DNA of 64,000 bases from Vibrio bathopelagicus (GTDB lineage: Bacteria > Pseudomonadota > Gammaproteobacteria > Enterobacterales > Vibrionaceae), in contig NZ_CP062501.1 in the NCBI RefSeq assembly GCF_014879975.1, positions 1,364,001 through 1,428,000 of the forward strand. The letters run 5' to 3'. A model generated the notes under the pieces. That model ran no database searches, was not told the origin of the DNA, and saw only the letters and a program-made list of their open reading frames with translations. A program made the translations under genes and the position numbers. Positions 1-7,660 of the stretch are shown one piece after another (the stretch's first letter is position 1; each line of letters starts with the position of its first letter).

Positions 1-303
1 GTGAAGACCAACGATTTGGTAATGCTCTGGCTGAATATTAAAGCTTGTGTGTTTCTGTGCGATACGCTCAACCGCTGAGGTTAGCGCCGCTAGATTTTCG
101 ATGTTTTTTGCATAAGCCGCGATAGCTTCAAACAGTGCCACACCTTGGCGACCTGTTCTTTGGTGAGTCATATTGAAGATATCTTTCAACTCAGGATTAT
201 GTTTAAACATACGTTGATAGAAGTGTTGAGTTAAAGCAGGGCCTGCGCTTTCTAAAAGAGGAATCGTCGATTTGATGATGTTGATATGTAGATTGTTTAG
301 CAT
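1..303 (-). CDS. hmp: Flavohemoprotein Hmp (nitric oxide dioxygenase), N-terminal part
   Basis: This is the first 101 codons of a gene cut by the window edge. The translation is a bacterial globin domain very close to E. coli Hmp: HFYQRMF carries the B10 tyrosine (Tyr29) and AQKHTSF carries the proximal haem histidine (His85). In this family the globin is followed by FAD and NAD(P)H domains, and the enzyme oxidises NO to nitrate with O2 in the cytosol. The ATG at 303 gives the normal family N-terminus. The gene is divergent from norR and lies downstream of a sigma-54-type promoter, so NO-dependent activation by NorR is the likely control, as reported for V. cholerae hmpA. Confidence 0.95.
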   Translation of the reverse strand, partial: MLNNLHINIIKSTIPLLESAGPALTQHFYQRMFKHNPELKDIFNMTHQRTGRQGVALFEAIAAYAKNIENLAALTSAVERIAQKHTSFNIQPEHYQIVGLH

Positions 304-323
304 TGATTTACTCCGAACACTTA

Positions 324-351
324 GTCTTTTGACCGTTGATGTCAATTTGAC
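324..351. promoter_or_regulatory. Two further NorR-like palindromes in the hmp leader
   Basis: GTCTTTTGAC (324-333) and GTCAATTTGAC (341-351) lie just upstream of the hmp start codon. The second fits the GT-N7-AC form of NorR sites, while the first has a spacer one base shorter. They sit downstream of the predicted sigma-54 promoter, an unusual place for an enhancer site. They could serve another regulator or be chance. Confidence 0.3.
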
Positions 352-510
352 CAGTTTTATTTAAAGGTGACTTTATACCAATTCTTTCTCAATGAGCTCT
401 ATGGCTCCATTTTGTTATGAGAATCACGTGGACTGATAAATTCGCATTAATTGATTCAAATCAACAATAGGTCAGATATTCAGTCATATAGACAACACGT
501 AATGGACACA

Positions 511-527
511 TTGCACAAACGGTGCCA
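511..527 (-). promoter_or_regulatory. Sigma-54 promoter for hmp
   Basis: Read on the minus strand the sequence is TGGCACCGTTTGTGCAA, which has GG and GC separated by exactly 10 bases, matching the -24/-12 consensus (TGGCAC-N5-TTGCA) at nearly every important base. It points towards hmp and would give a leader of about 200 nt. NorR, encoded divergently, is a sigma-54-dependent activator, so sequence and context agree. Confidence 0.8.
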
Positions 528-582
528 ACATGCGAAAGCTTGCTGTGTCTGGCATCCTTTCAAAAATTCACTTCAAACTTTA

Positions 583-615
583 GTCAAAAAGACCTTTTTT
601 TTGTGTCATAAAGAC
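583..615. promoter_or_regulatory. Pair of NorR-type enhancer sites
   Basis: GTCAAAAAGAC (583-593) and GTCATAAAGAC (605-615) are near-identical palindromes of the GT-N7-AC type bound by NorR. Their start positions are 22 bp apart, about two helical turns. They lie upstream of the sigma-54 promoter in the hmp direction, the expected arrangement for an enhancer-binding protein, and just in front of norR, so NorR could also act on its own gene. Confidence 0.65.
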
Positions 616-653
616 TCTACCATGTATAAAAATACAAACAGTATGAGCCCTTT

Positions 654-2246
654 ATGCAAGATATCTCAGCATCCACTCTTATGGAAATGACCATCGGTCT
701 CGCTAGCGGTGTGAACGACCAAGACCGTTTCAATCGCTTAATCGATGCTATTCGCAAAACCATCACGTGTGATTGTGTCGCGCTTTTAAGCCTTCAAGGC
801 GACACGCTAGTACCCATCGCAATGCAAGGGCTCAGTCGAGATACATTCGGTCGTCGCTTTATCATTTCAGAACACCCTCGCTTTGAAGAGATCTGCGCGT
901 CTCGTTCTCCTGTTCGTTTTGATTCAGACAGTTCCCTACCCGACCCTTTCGATGGTTTGCTTATTGACCACGACGGCGATCTACCGATGCATGCTTGTAT
1001 GGGTCTTCCACTGTTATTTGGTGAGAAGCTACTGGGGATCCTGACGTTAGACAGCCTAAAGCCTGATGTCTTTGCGAATATCCCTGCCCGTAATCTCGAA
1101 GTACTAGCAGCCATTGCAGCATCAACCATGCAGATGGCACTGACGTTCTCGCAATTAGAGCATCAAGCAAAACAATCAAAACAACTGTTAGAAGAGTTAA
1201 ACGTTGAAGCGTGGGAACGCGATGGCGGCGAACTGATAGGTAAAAGCGATACCATGGTTGCGCTTAAGAATGACATTGCGATTGTCGCGCCTTCAGAGTT
1301 CAATATTCTGATTCACGGTGATACAGGTGTAGGTAAAGAGTTAGTGGCTCGTACTCTGCATCATCAATCACAGCGTAAACGCAATCCGCTTGTGTATGTT
1401 AACTGTGCGGCGATTCCTGAAAACTTAGTCGAGAGTGAACTATTTGGTCACGTTCGTGGTGCATTTACTGGCGCAGATAAAAATCGTCTTGGTAAATTTG
1501 CTTTAGCAGACGGCGGCACCCTGTTCCTAGATGAAATAGGTGAACTGCCTTTAGCTGCGCAAAGTAAGCTGCTACGTGCACTGCAAAACAACGAAATCCA
1601 ACCAGTAGGTCAAGACAACATTCAAACCATTGATGTTCGTGTATTGGCTGCGACCAACCGAGATTTAAAACAAGAAGTCGAAGATGGCCGATTTAGAGCC
1701 GACTTGTACCACCGACTCAGTGTTTACCCTATCGCGGTGCCTGCGCTTAAAGATCGTGGTGACGACATCAGCTTGCTAGCGGGCTTCTTCCTTGAACAAG
1801 CTCGCCGTAAGCTTGGTATCAACCAAGTTAAGTTCCGTTCTGATGTGCTTGTATTCCTGAACCGTTATGGCTGGCCAGGTAATGTACGTGAGCTTGAACA
1901 CGTGATTAGCCGTTCAGCACTCAAAGCGCTGGCTCGTAGCACCAACAAAAACCTCGTGACGATCACCAAGGAAGATTGTGGTCCACTAGACCAAGATCAG
2001 CCTATCGCAACGACACAAGTGAAAACCACGCCATTATCAACACCTACTATTGACCTGACTGCAGGGTTACGTGGTGCAACGGATGATTTCCAGCGTACGA
2101 TAATCACAGAAGTGTTGGAAGATGCGAATTTTAACTGGGCACAAGCAGGACGAATTCTGAAAACAGACCGTGCAAACCTGACCCGACTATCAAAACGTTT
2201 GGGGTTAAATGTGGCTAAGTCTCACACGATCGAACGGACAAAATAG
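654..2246 (+). CDS. norR: NorR, NO-responsive sigma-54-dependent activator
   Basis: This 530-residue protein has the full NorR layout: an N-terminal GAF domain (about 15-165), a central AAA+ domain (about 195-430) and a C-terminal Fis-type helix-turn-helix (about 490-525). The GAF domain keeps residues known in E. coli NorR to matter for the non-haem iron NO sensor ([20 protein letters not shown]). The AAA+ domain shows Walker A GDTGVGKE, the sigma-54 contact loop GAFTGA and Walker [10 protein letters not shown]. It is divergent from hmp, its likely target. The start follows the homologous N-terminus; the ribosome binding site is weak. Confidence 0.95.
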   Translation: MQDISASTLMEMTIGLASGVNDQDRFNRLIDAIRKTITCDCVALLSLQGDTLVPIAMQGLSRDTFGRRFIISEHPRFEEICASRSPVRFDSDSSLPDPFDGLLIDHDGDLPMHACMGLPLLFGEKLLGILTLDSLKPDVFANIPARNLEVLAAIAASTMQMALTFSQLEHQAKQSKQLLEELNVEAWERDGGELIGKSDTMVALKNDIAIVAPSEFNILIHGDTGVGKELVARTLHHQSQRKRNPLVYVNCAAIPENLVESELFGHVRGAFTGADKNRLGKFALADGGTLFLDEIGELPLAAQSKLLRALQNNEIQPVGQDNIQTIDVRVLAATNRDLKQEVEDGRFRADLYHRLSVYPIAVPALKDRGDDISLLAGFFLEQARRKLGINQVKFRSDVLVFLNRYGWPGNVRELEHVISRSALKALARSTNKNLVTITKEDCGPLDQDQPIATTQVKTTPLSTPTIDLTAGLRGATDDFQRTIITEVLEDANFNWAQAGRILKTDRANLTRLSKRLGLNVAKSHTIERTK

Positions 2247-2335
2247 ATATTAGCCGTTTGTTGCGAGCATCTGACAAAACTTGTGTATATAATGCTGCAA
2301 ATTGTAACGCTAATTTTAAATATGTAGAGAGAGTT

Positions 2336-2695
2336 ATGAAGTTTATCCGTTGGTTCTTAGGTCGCGTCATTTTGCTATTGAATTTTGTTTTCAGCCCTCG
2401 CGGTGTGAAACGTTCTCAAGAAGAACAAAGCCAAGTGAATGAGCAAGCAAAAACGCACACGTTATACCAATTCGAAGCGTGCCCATTTTGTGTAAAAGTG
2501 CGCCGCGCGATGAAACGTCAATCGGTTCAGTTTGAACTTCGTGATGCAAAAAACAACGAACAGCACCGTGCAGAGCTTGAAGTTGGTGGCGGTCGTGTGA
2601 AAGTGCCTTGCCTACGTATTGAGAAAGACGGTAAAACTGAGTGGATGTATGAGTCTTCAGACATCGTCACTTACCTAGAAAAGCAATTCGCATAA
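2336..2695 (+). CDS. Glutaredoxin-like thiol protein with N-terminal membrane segment
   Basis: The gene encodes 119 residues. A hydrophobic N-terminal stretch (about 5-22) is followed by a linker and a thioredoxin-fold glutaredoxin domain from about residue 43. The CPFC motif is the redox-active pair, and VKVPCLRI carries the cis-proline loop. The C-terminus (SSDIVTYLEKQF) is typical of GST-N/glutaredoxin domains. I chose the ATG at 2336, preceded by an AGAGAG ribosome site, over an earlier in-frame start at 2258 that adds unlikely sequence. A strong terminator follows. It is probably a membrane-tethered cytosolic thiol-disulfide protein of unknown client. Confidence 0.85.
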   Translation: MKFIRWFLGRVILLLNFVFSPRGVKRSQEEQSQVNEQAKTHTLYQFEACPFCVKVRRAMKRQSVQFELRDAKNNEQHRAELEVGGGRVKVPCLRIEKDGKTEWMYESSDIVTYLEKQFA

Positions 2696-2724
2696 GCTGA
2701 CAAGGTTCAGCGAAAGTCAGATAC

Positions 2725-2754
2725 AAAAAATCCCTCTTATGTGAGGGATTTTTT
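2725..2754. terminator. Bidirectional rho-independent terminator
   Basis: AAAAAATCCCTC pairs perfectly with GAGGGATTTTTT around a six-base loop, with A and T runs on both sides. It sits between the convergent glutaredoxin-like gene and the OmpA-type lipoprotein gene and can serve both. Confidence 0.9.
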
Positions 2755-2829
2755 ATGTCTGTTATCTATGCCTGTTTGCTTTATCGGCTTTTACTTTTAC
2801 TTTCAAAACTAGAGCACAAGCACAAACTG

Positions 2830-3483
2830 TTATTTAGCGACAATCAGCATGAGTTCAACACGGCGATTACACGCTTTACCTTGCAAAGACGCATTGGTGC
2901 ACGCAGGAACATATTCCCCGAAGCCACGAGTATAGATAGAACGGCTAGAAACGTAGTTACTCTCTAATCGAGCTTTCACTTCTTTTGCACGCTGCTCTGA
3001 TAGAGGATCATTGATTTGATCAGAACCTGTATTATCGGTGTGCCCTTCAATCACAACATCGATATCTTGGCGCTGAGAAAGATAGCTGCCCAACGTATCT
3101 AACCATTGATTGTATGCCGGTTCAGGGAATGCAGAGCCTGTTTTAAAGTTCACATGTTGCTCAAGCTTTACCATCACATGGTTACCCGGCAGAACTTCAA
3201 AATCGATACGGTTTTGTCTGAGGAAAACTTCTAGCGGATCATTGGTTGATACGCCACGACCGTAGTTGGTAGTAATGGTTGTCTGCTGACGAGTATTGCT
3301 CTGCATTGAATAGCCGCGATTGCTTGCTACATGTGTAGTCTGAACCACGCCCCATTCTGGGTGCATAAGGTCGTAATCAGTTTGTGGTGCTGTCTCTAGC
3401 ATATCACCGCCAAGTAAATCAGTTGGTGACGTGGTTTCACACCCAGCCAAAGCTATGCTTAACATTATTGCTAAATATCTCAT
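2830..3483 (-). CDS. OmpA-family lipoprotein
   Basis: The protein has 217 residues from the ATG at 3483, which has GGTGAAG just upstream. A lipoprotein signal ends in LAGC, so the mature protein is predicted to be lipid-anchored, and no retention Asp follows the cysteine. The C-terminal half (about 105-217) is an OmpA-like peptidoglycan-binding domain with the typical VVIEGHTDNTGS and LSEQRAKEVKARL motifs. The expected role is a link between outer membrane and cell wall. The middle region (about 20-100) is not recognisable. It is convergent with the glutaredoxin-like gene. Confidence 0.88.
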   Translation of the reverse strand: MRYLAIMLSIALAGCETTSPTDLLGGDMLETAPQTDYDLMHPEWGVVQTTHVASNRGYSMQSNTRQQTTITTNYGRGVSTNDPLEVFLRQNRIDFEVLPGNHVMVKLEQHVNFKTGSAFPEPAYNQWLDTLGSYLSQRQDIDVVIEGHTDNTGSDQINDPLSEQRAKEVKARLESNYVSSRSIYTRGFGEYVPACTNASLQGKACNRRVELMLIVAK

Positions 3484-3734
3484 TACTTCACCAACCACTC
3501 ATGCAGATAAACCATTCACTAATGTCTATATCGGCACCGAGAGAAAAACTTTAGGCAAAAACTTTAGACGAAAAAAACACATCCAAAAAAAGTGCTTTTG
3601 ATCACAGTTAACCGTCAACTAGCCTGTCATCACCCGCTAGTTCGAACTGTTTGCATTTATTTACCTTATAATTGTTTTCCAATTCTTACTAAATAGTTAG
3701 AATCTCACGACTTCTCAACGCTAGAGCAAACATT

Positions 3735-4361
3735 ATGTTTAAACCATTTACTAAATTCATTACAGCAATCGCAGCCGTGCTTATTATCGCGGGCTGTAGT
3801 GAAACTGATGAGCCACAACAAGGTGTTCAATATGAAGCACTTCCAGCGGCTTTGACTGAATTTAACTTATCTCCGATCACTGAAATCTTCTCTCTTAATT
3901 GTGGTCACTGCCGTCAAATGGAAAGTTCAATTCCAGAGATTGAGTCACTGACTGACCAAAAGATTGGCAAAGTTCATGTGACTTTCAATGAAAGCGCTCA
4001 AATCAGCGCGATGATCTACTACACAGCGGTAATGCAGCTTGACGCAACGCCTGACCACGCTTTCATGGATGACCTATTCGGTGCGGTTCAAATGGGTGCA
4101 GATGCGACTCCTGAGCAACGTCAACAAGCCCTAGAGACTGCGTTCACTTCTCGCGGTCTGGTTAGCCCATACCAACTGAACAAAGAACAGCAAGTAGCGC
4201 TTTTTGACTTTATCAAAAAAGCAGAAGAGATTTCTGTAAAAGGCCAAATCAACTCGGTACCGACTTTTATCATCAATGGTAAGTACCAAGTCCTAACTGC
4301 AGGCCACCAAGATGTTCAAGGTATCGCAAAAACAATCAACTACCTTTTGACTCAGCCGTAA
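3735..4361 (+). CDS. DsbA-like thiol:disulfide lipoprotein
   Basis: This 208-residue protein has a lipoprotein signal ending in IIAGC and a DsbA-type thioredoxin fold. The active-site motif is CGHC (about residues 56-59), between the CPHC of DsbA and other variants, and the cis-proline loop is SVPTF (about 175-179). It should act in the periplasm, tethered to a membrane, as an oxidant or isomerase for exported proteins. The FKBP isomerase gene follows 42 bp downstream in the same direction, so the two probably form a small periplasmic folding unit. The substrate is unknown. Confidence 0.85.
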   Translation: MFKPFTKFITAIAAVLIIAGCSETDEPQQGVQYEALPAALTEFNLSPITEIFSLNCGHCRQMESSIPEIESLTDQKIGKVHVTFNESAQISAMIYYTAVMQLDATPDHAFMDDLFGAVQMGADATPEQRQQALETAFTSRGLVSPYQLNKEQQVALFDFIKKAEEISVKGQINSVPTFIINGKYQVLTAGHQDVQGIAKTINYLLTQP

Positions 4362-4403
4362 CGGCTTTTCTCTATAAAGAATCAACAATAAATAGGTTTT
4401 ACT

Positions 4404-4877
4404 ATGTCTAAATTTATCATCCCGGTCATTGTCTTCATCTTGGCTGGTTTCATGATCTACCGTACTTGGATGAATCATAAATCTGGTGACGAAAACTTCG
4501 AGCAAGGCCAACAGTTCCTTATCGAAAACGGCACTAAAGAAGGTGTTGTAACGACTGAAAGTGGTCTTCAATACCTAGTTCTTGAAGAAGGTACTGGTAC
4601 AGAGCACCCAACAAAGAACAGCAAAGTAACGGTTCACTACCACGGTACTTTGCTTGATGGCACAGTTTTCGATAGCTCTGTTGAGCGCGGCGAGCCAATC
4701 TCATTTGCTCTTAAGCAAGTAATCAAAGGCTGGCAAGAAGGTTTGACTTACATGGTTGAAGGCCAAAAAGTTCGCCTGTTTATCCCGAGTCAATTGGCTT
4801 ACGGTAAAGGCGGTTCAGGCCCTATCCCACCATCAGCGACACTGATTTTTGATGTTGAGTTAATTTCTATCAAATAA
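4404..4877 (+). CDS. Membrane-anchored FKBP-type peptidyl-prolyl isomerase
   Basis: The 157-residue protein starts with one transmembrane segment (about 3-21) and continues with a single FKBP domain (about 50-157). Family motifs are VTVHYHGTLLDGTVFDSS, VIKGWQEGL, and the C-terminal IPPSATLIFDVELI. It resembles the C-terminal catalytic domain of FkpA/FklB without their dimerisation helices. It probably catalyses proline isomerisation in the periplasm. The gene lies right after the DsbA-like gene and is closed by a strong terminator. Confidence 0.9.
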   Translation: MSKFIIPVIVFILAGFMIYRTWMNHKSGDENFEQGQQFLIENGTKEGVVTTESGLQYLVLEEGTGTEHPTKNSKVTVHYHGTLLDGTVFDSSVERGEPISFALKQVIKGWQEGLTYMVEGQKVRLFIPSQLAYGKGGSGPIPPSATLIFDVELISIK

Positions 4878-4931
4878 TCCAATCGCGATTAAGTAATTAA
4901 ATAGCGATTAAGTAACAAGTGCATTGAATGG

Positions 4932-4964
4932 AGCCCTAACATACAAACATGTTAGGGCTTTTTA
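4932..4964 (+). terminator. Rho-independent terminator after the FKBP gene
   Basis: AGCCCTAACAT and ATGTTAGGGCT form a perfect 11-bp stem with an ACAAAC loop, followed by a run of five T. Confidence 0.9.
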
Positions 4965-5031
4965 TATCTGAACGCTTGAATGGTTGAATCCCATTTAGTC
5001 ACGACAAGATTATACCTTCAAAACCGCTCAC

Positions 5032-5046
5032 TAGACGACTGGTCTA
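5032..5046. promoter_or_regulatory. NemR-type operator upstream of nemR
   Basis: TAGACGACTGGTCTA is an inverted repeat of TAGAC/GTCTA. The same element, differing at one base in the centre, lies in front of curA at 5771. It ends 21 bp before the nemR start, a good position for autorepression. Confidence 0.75.
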
Positions 5047-5067
5047 ATTTGAATTATAGTATTGCCC

Positions 5068-5661
5068 ATGAACGAAAAAACGAATGATACACGCCTGCAT
5101 GTTTTAGATGTTGGTTACCAATTAATAGTGAACAACGGCTTTACGGGCGTTGGCTTGTCGCAATTACTTAAAGAAGCGGACGTGCCGAAAGGGTCGTTTT
5201 ACCACTACTTTAAATCGAAAGAGCAATTTGGCGAGGCTCTGATCCAGCACTATTTTGAGAATTACATCAACCGCGTTGAAACTCTTTTAGTTCACGGTGA
5301 AGGCAACCATTACCAAAGAATCATCGGTTATTTCTCTCGATGGGCACAGATTGAAAACGGCACGTGTAACGCTCATAAATGCTTAGTGGTTAAGCTCAGC
5401 GCTGAAGTTTCTGATCTTTCTGATCCTATGCGCCAAGCCTTACTTAAAGGGGCTGAAAAAGTGACATCTACGATACAACACTGTATTGCTGGTGGTATTG
5501 ACGATGGCTCCATCAAGGTTAAAGACAGCCAACAAGCCGCGCAGAATCTATATTCAATGTGGTTGGGTGCGAGTTTGTTGAGCAAGCTAAGCCAAAGTTC
5601 ACATAGCTTAGAATCAGCGCTCTCTCTTACCGAACAAATTTTAAAGGGTGAAAGCCACTAA
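5068..5661 (+). CDS. nemR: NemR-like TetR-family electrophile sensor
   Basis: This 197-residue TetR-family repressor aligns along its length with E. coli NemR: GFTGVGLSQLLKEADVPKGS is the helix-turn-helix and VVKLSAEVSDLSDPMR is a diagnostic core. In E. coli, NemR is inactivated by reactive electrophiles and hypochlorous acid through Cys106, with Lys175 as partner. Both are conserved here as Cys105 (NAHKCLVV) and Lys173 (LSKLS), while E. coli Cys116 is replaced by Ser. I prefer the ATG at 5068 over the in-frame TTG at 5062. Matching operators stand in front of this gene and curA, so it likely represses both. Confidence 0.85.
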   Translation: MNEKTNDTRLHVLDVGYQLIVNNGFTGVGLSQLLKEADVPKGSFYHYFKSKEQFGEALIQHYFENYINRVETLLVHGEGNHYQRIIGYFSRWAQIENGTCNAHKCLVVKLSAEVSDLSDPMRQALLKGAEKVTSTIQHCIAGGIDDGSIKVKDSQQAAQNLYSMWLGASLLSKLSQSSHSLESALSLTEQILKGESH

Positions 5662-5770
5662 CGCGCACCGCGCCTTATTCGCTTTTACTCACTTCAACTT
5701 GCTTTAAATTAAAACGAATCACCCGCCCTCTTATCAATTTGATGACGGCGGGATTTTTAGACAACAAGAC

Positions 5771-5785
5771 TAGACGACCGGTCTA
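5771..5785. promoter_or_regulatory. NemR-type operator upstream of curA-gst
   Basis: TAGACGACCGGTCTA repeats the 15-bp palindrome found in front of nemR with a single central difference. It lies 37 bp before the curA start and probably overlaps its promoter. Confidence 0.75.
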
Positions 5786-5822
5786 ATTCTAAATAGACAT
5801 AATATAAAATTAAGGACATCCA

Positions 5823-6854
5823 ATGACCCAACAAGACAATCGCCGCATCGTATTGGCTTCTCGCCCAGTTGGCGCACCGACTCAAGACAACTTCCGTTTA
5901 GAGACAGTAGCCGCACCAACAATTAAAGACGGCGAGATGTTACTGCGCTCAATTTACCTTTCTCTCGACCCTTACATGCGTGGCCGAATGAGCGATGCGA
6001 AATCTTACGCTGATCCCGTCGCTATCGATGAAGTGATGGTAGGTGCGACCGTTTGTCAGGTTGAAGAATCAAACAACGCTGATTTTGAGGTTGGTGAATG
6101 GGTACTGGCTTACACAGGTTGGCAAGATTTTGGTGTGTCTAACGGTGAAGGCCTTATTAAACTAGGCAAGCAGCCAACTCACCCTTCTTACGCACTTGGC
6201 ATCATGGGTATGCCGGGCTTTACCGCATACATGGGCTTGCTAGATATCGGTCAACCGAAAGAAGGCGACACTTTAGTTGTAGCAGCAGCAACAGGCCCAG
6301 TAGGTGCAACTGTTGGCCAAATCGGTAAGCTAAAAGGCTGTCGTGTAATCGGCGTTGCGGGCGGTCAAGAGAAGTGTCAGTACGCAAAAGACGTACTTGG
6401 CTTTGATGAATGTATCGACCACAAAGCGGATGATTTCGCAGACCAGCTGGCTAAAGCGTGTGACAACGGTATAGACGTTTACTTTGAAAACGTTGGCGGT
6501 AAGGTATTCGACGCAGTAATGCCTCTGCTTAACACAGGTGCTCGTATTCCTGTGTGTGGCCTTATCTCTCAGTACAATGCAACATCACTTCCTGAAGGTC
6601 CAGATCGTATGTCTAGCCTTATGGGCACTCTTCTGGTCAAGCGTATTAAGATGCAAGGTTTCATTATCTTTGATGACTACGCACACCGTTACAACGAGTT
6701 TGCTGTTCAAATGACTGAATGGTTGTCTCAAGGCAAGATGCATTACCGTGAGCATCTAATTGAAGGTCTAGACGAAGCACCACAAGCATTCATGGGTCTA
6801 TTAGAAGGCCAGAACTTCGGTAAGCTCGTTATCAAAACTAACGAAGCAAAATAG
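5823..6854 (+). CDS. curA: NADPH-dependent MDR oxidoreductase, CurA type
   Basis: The 343-residue protein is a zinc-free medium-chain dehydrogenase/reductase of the curcumin reductase/leukotriene B4 dehydrogenase group. Motifs are LSLDPYMRGRMSD near the N-terminus, the Rossmann turn AATGPVGATVGQ (about 157-168) and YFENVGGKVFDAVMPLL. Family members reduce the C=C bond of alpha,beta-unsaturated carbonyls with NADPH. A NemR-type operator lies just upstream and a glutathione transferase gene 34 bp downstream, so the pair probably detoxifies reactive electrophiles. The natural substrate cannot be told from sequence. Confidence 0.88.
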   Translation: MTQQDNRRIVLASRPVGAPTQDNFRLETVAAPTIKDGEMLLRSIYLSLDPYMRGRMSDAKSYADPVAIDEVMVGATVCQVEESNNADFEVGEWVLAYTGWQDFGVSNGEGLIKLGKQPTHPSYALGIMGMPGFTAYMGLLDIGQPKEGDTLVVAAATGPVGATVGQIGKLKGCRVIGVAGGQEKCQYAKDVLGFDECIDHKADDFADQLAKACDNGIDVYFENVGGKVFDAVMPLLNTGARIPVCGLISQYNATSLPEGPDRMSSLMGTLLVKRIKMQGFIIFDDYAHRYNEFAVQMTEWLSQGKMHYREHLIEGLDEAPQAFMGLLEGQNFGKLVIKTNEAK

Positions 6855-6888
6855 CTCAATCAGCTGAAACAGTAAAATAGGCAGAATC

Positions 6889-7509
6889 ATGATTACTTTG
6901 CATCACCTAAATAAGTCGCGCTCAAAACGTATCATCTGGCTACTGGAAGAGCTTGGTGTTGATTATCAAATCAAACCATACCAACGAGACAGTGTAACGT
7001 TTCTAGCACCACCAGAATTGAAGTCCGTTCACCCTCTTGGAAAATCTCCGGTGATTGAAGACGATGGCGTTGTGATCAGCGAGTCTGGTGCTATCACCGA
7101 GTACCTAATCGACAAATACGGCCAAGGTAAGTTGGCACCAGTGCGCGGCACAGCTGACTATGTAGAATACTCACAGTGGCTTCACTTCGCAGAAAGCTCT
7201 GGTATTTTGCCAATGCTGCTTAAAATCTTTGTAATGAAAGACGGTTGCGAGACTAATTTCCTTGGCGGCTACGCTGACGATGAAAACCAAAAGGTCCTAA
7301 CCTTTGTCAACGAAGCACTTGAAGGTAAAACTTACCTTGTTGCTGATACTCTGACGGGTGCCGATTTCATGATGTCGTTCATCGTGGAAATCGTGGGTAA
7401 CTTCGGTGCTACTGCGCTCTACCCTAACATTGCTAAATACGGTGATCTTTTAATGAGTCACCCTGCTTACCAAAAAGCAGAGCAACTTGAGCTAGAGCAC
7501 TCGAACTGA
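6889..7509 (+). CDS. Glutathione S-transferase family protein
   Basis: This 206-residue protein has an N-terminal thioredoxin-like GST domain (about 1-80; RIIWLLEELGVDY, then HPLGKSPVIEDDGVVISESGAI) and an all-helical C-terminal domain. The ESGAI segment is the usual glutathione gamma-glutamyl binding site. It lies 34 bp after curA with no terminator between them and probably shares the NemR-controlled transcript. Conjugation of electrophiles to glutathione fits the context. Possible hairpins follow the stop codon. Confidence 0.87.
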   Translation: MITLHHLNKSRSKRIIWLLEELGVDYQIKPYQRDSVTFLAPPELKSVHPLGKSPVIEDDGVVISESGAITEYLIDKYGQGKLAPVRGTADYVEYSQWLHFAESSGILPMLLKIFVMKDGCETNFLGGYADDENQKVLTFVNEALEGKTYLVADTLTGADFMMSFIVEIVGNFGATALYPNIAKYGDLLMSHPAYQKAEQLELEHSN

Positions 7510-7524
7510 TCGAGTTTCAATCAA

Positions 7525-7596
7525 GCTCGTACGTCCTTAGGATAAGTACGAGCAACTAAATGAAGCCAAAGCCGATTTATCTTTCGCTTTGGCTTC
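7525..7596 (+). terminator. Two hairpins after gst, likely terminator region
   Basis: GCTCGTAC/GTACGAGC (7525-7553) and GAAGCCAAAGC/GCTTTGGCTTC (7562-7596) are perfect inverted repeats in tandem. The second has a strong 11-bp stem, but the bases after it (TCATTT) form only a weak T run. Confidence 0.55.
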
Positions 7597-7660
7597 TCAT
7601 TTGCCTTCATTTCGACAACAATACCGAGCTCTAACTGAACAGCCATAGAGTTTGATCTTC

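Noticed and set aside
451-690. 79-residue plus-strand frame in the hmp-norR gap
   Set aside because: It overlaps norR in another frame and covers the sigma-54 promoter and NorR-like sites; composition is unlike the neighbouring proteins.
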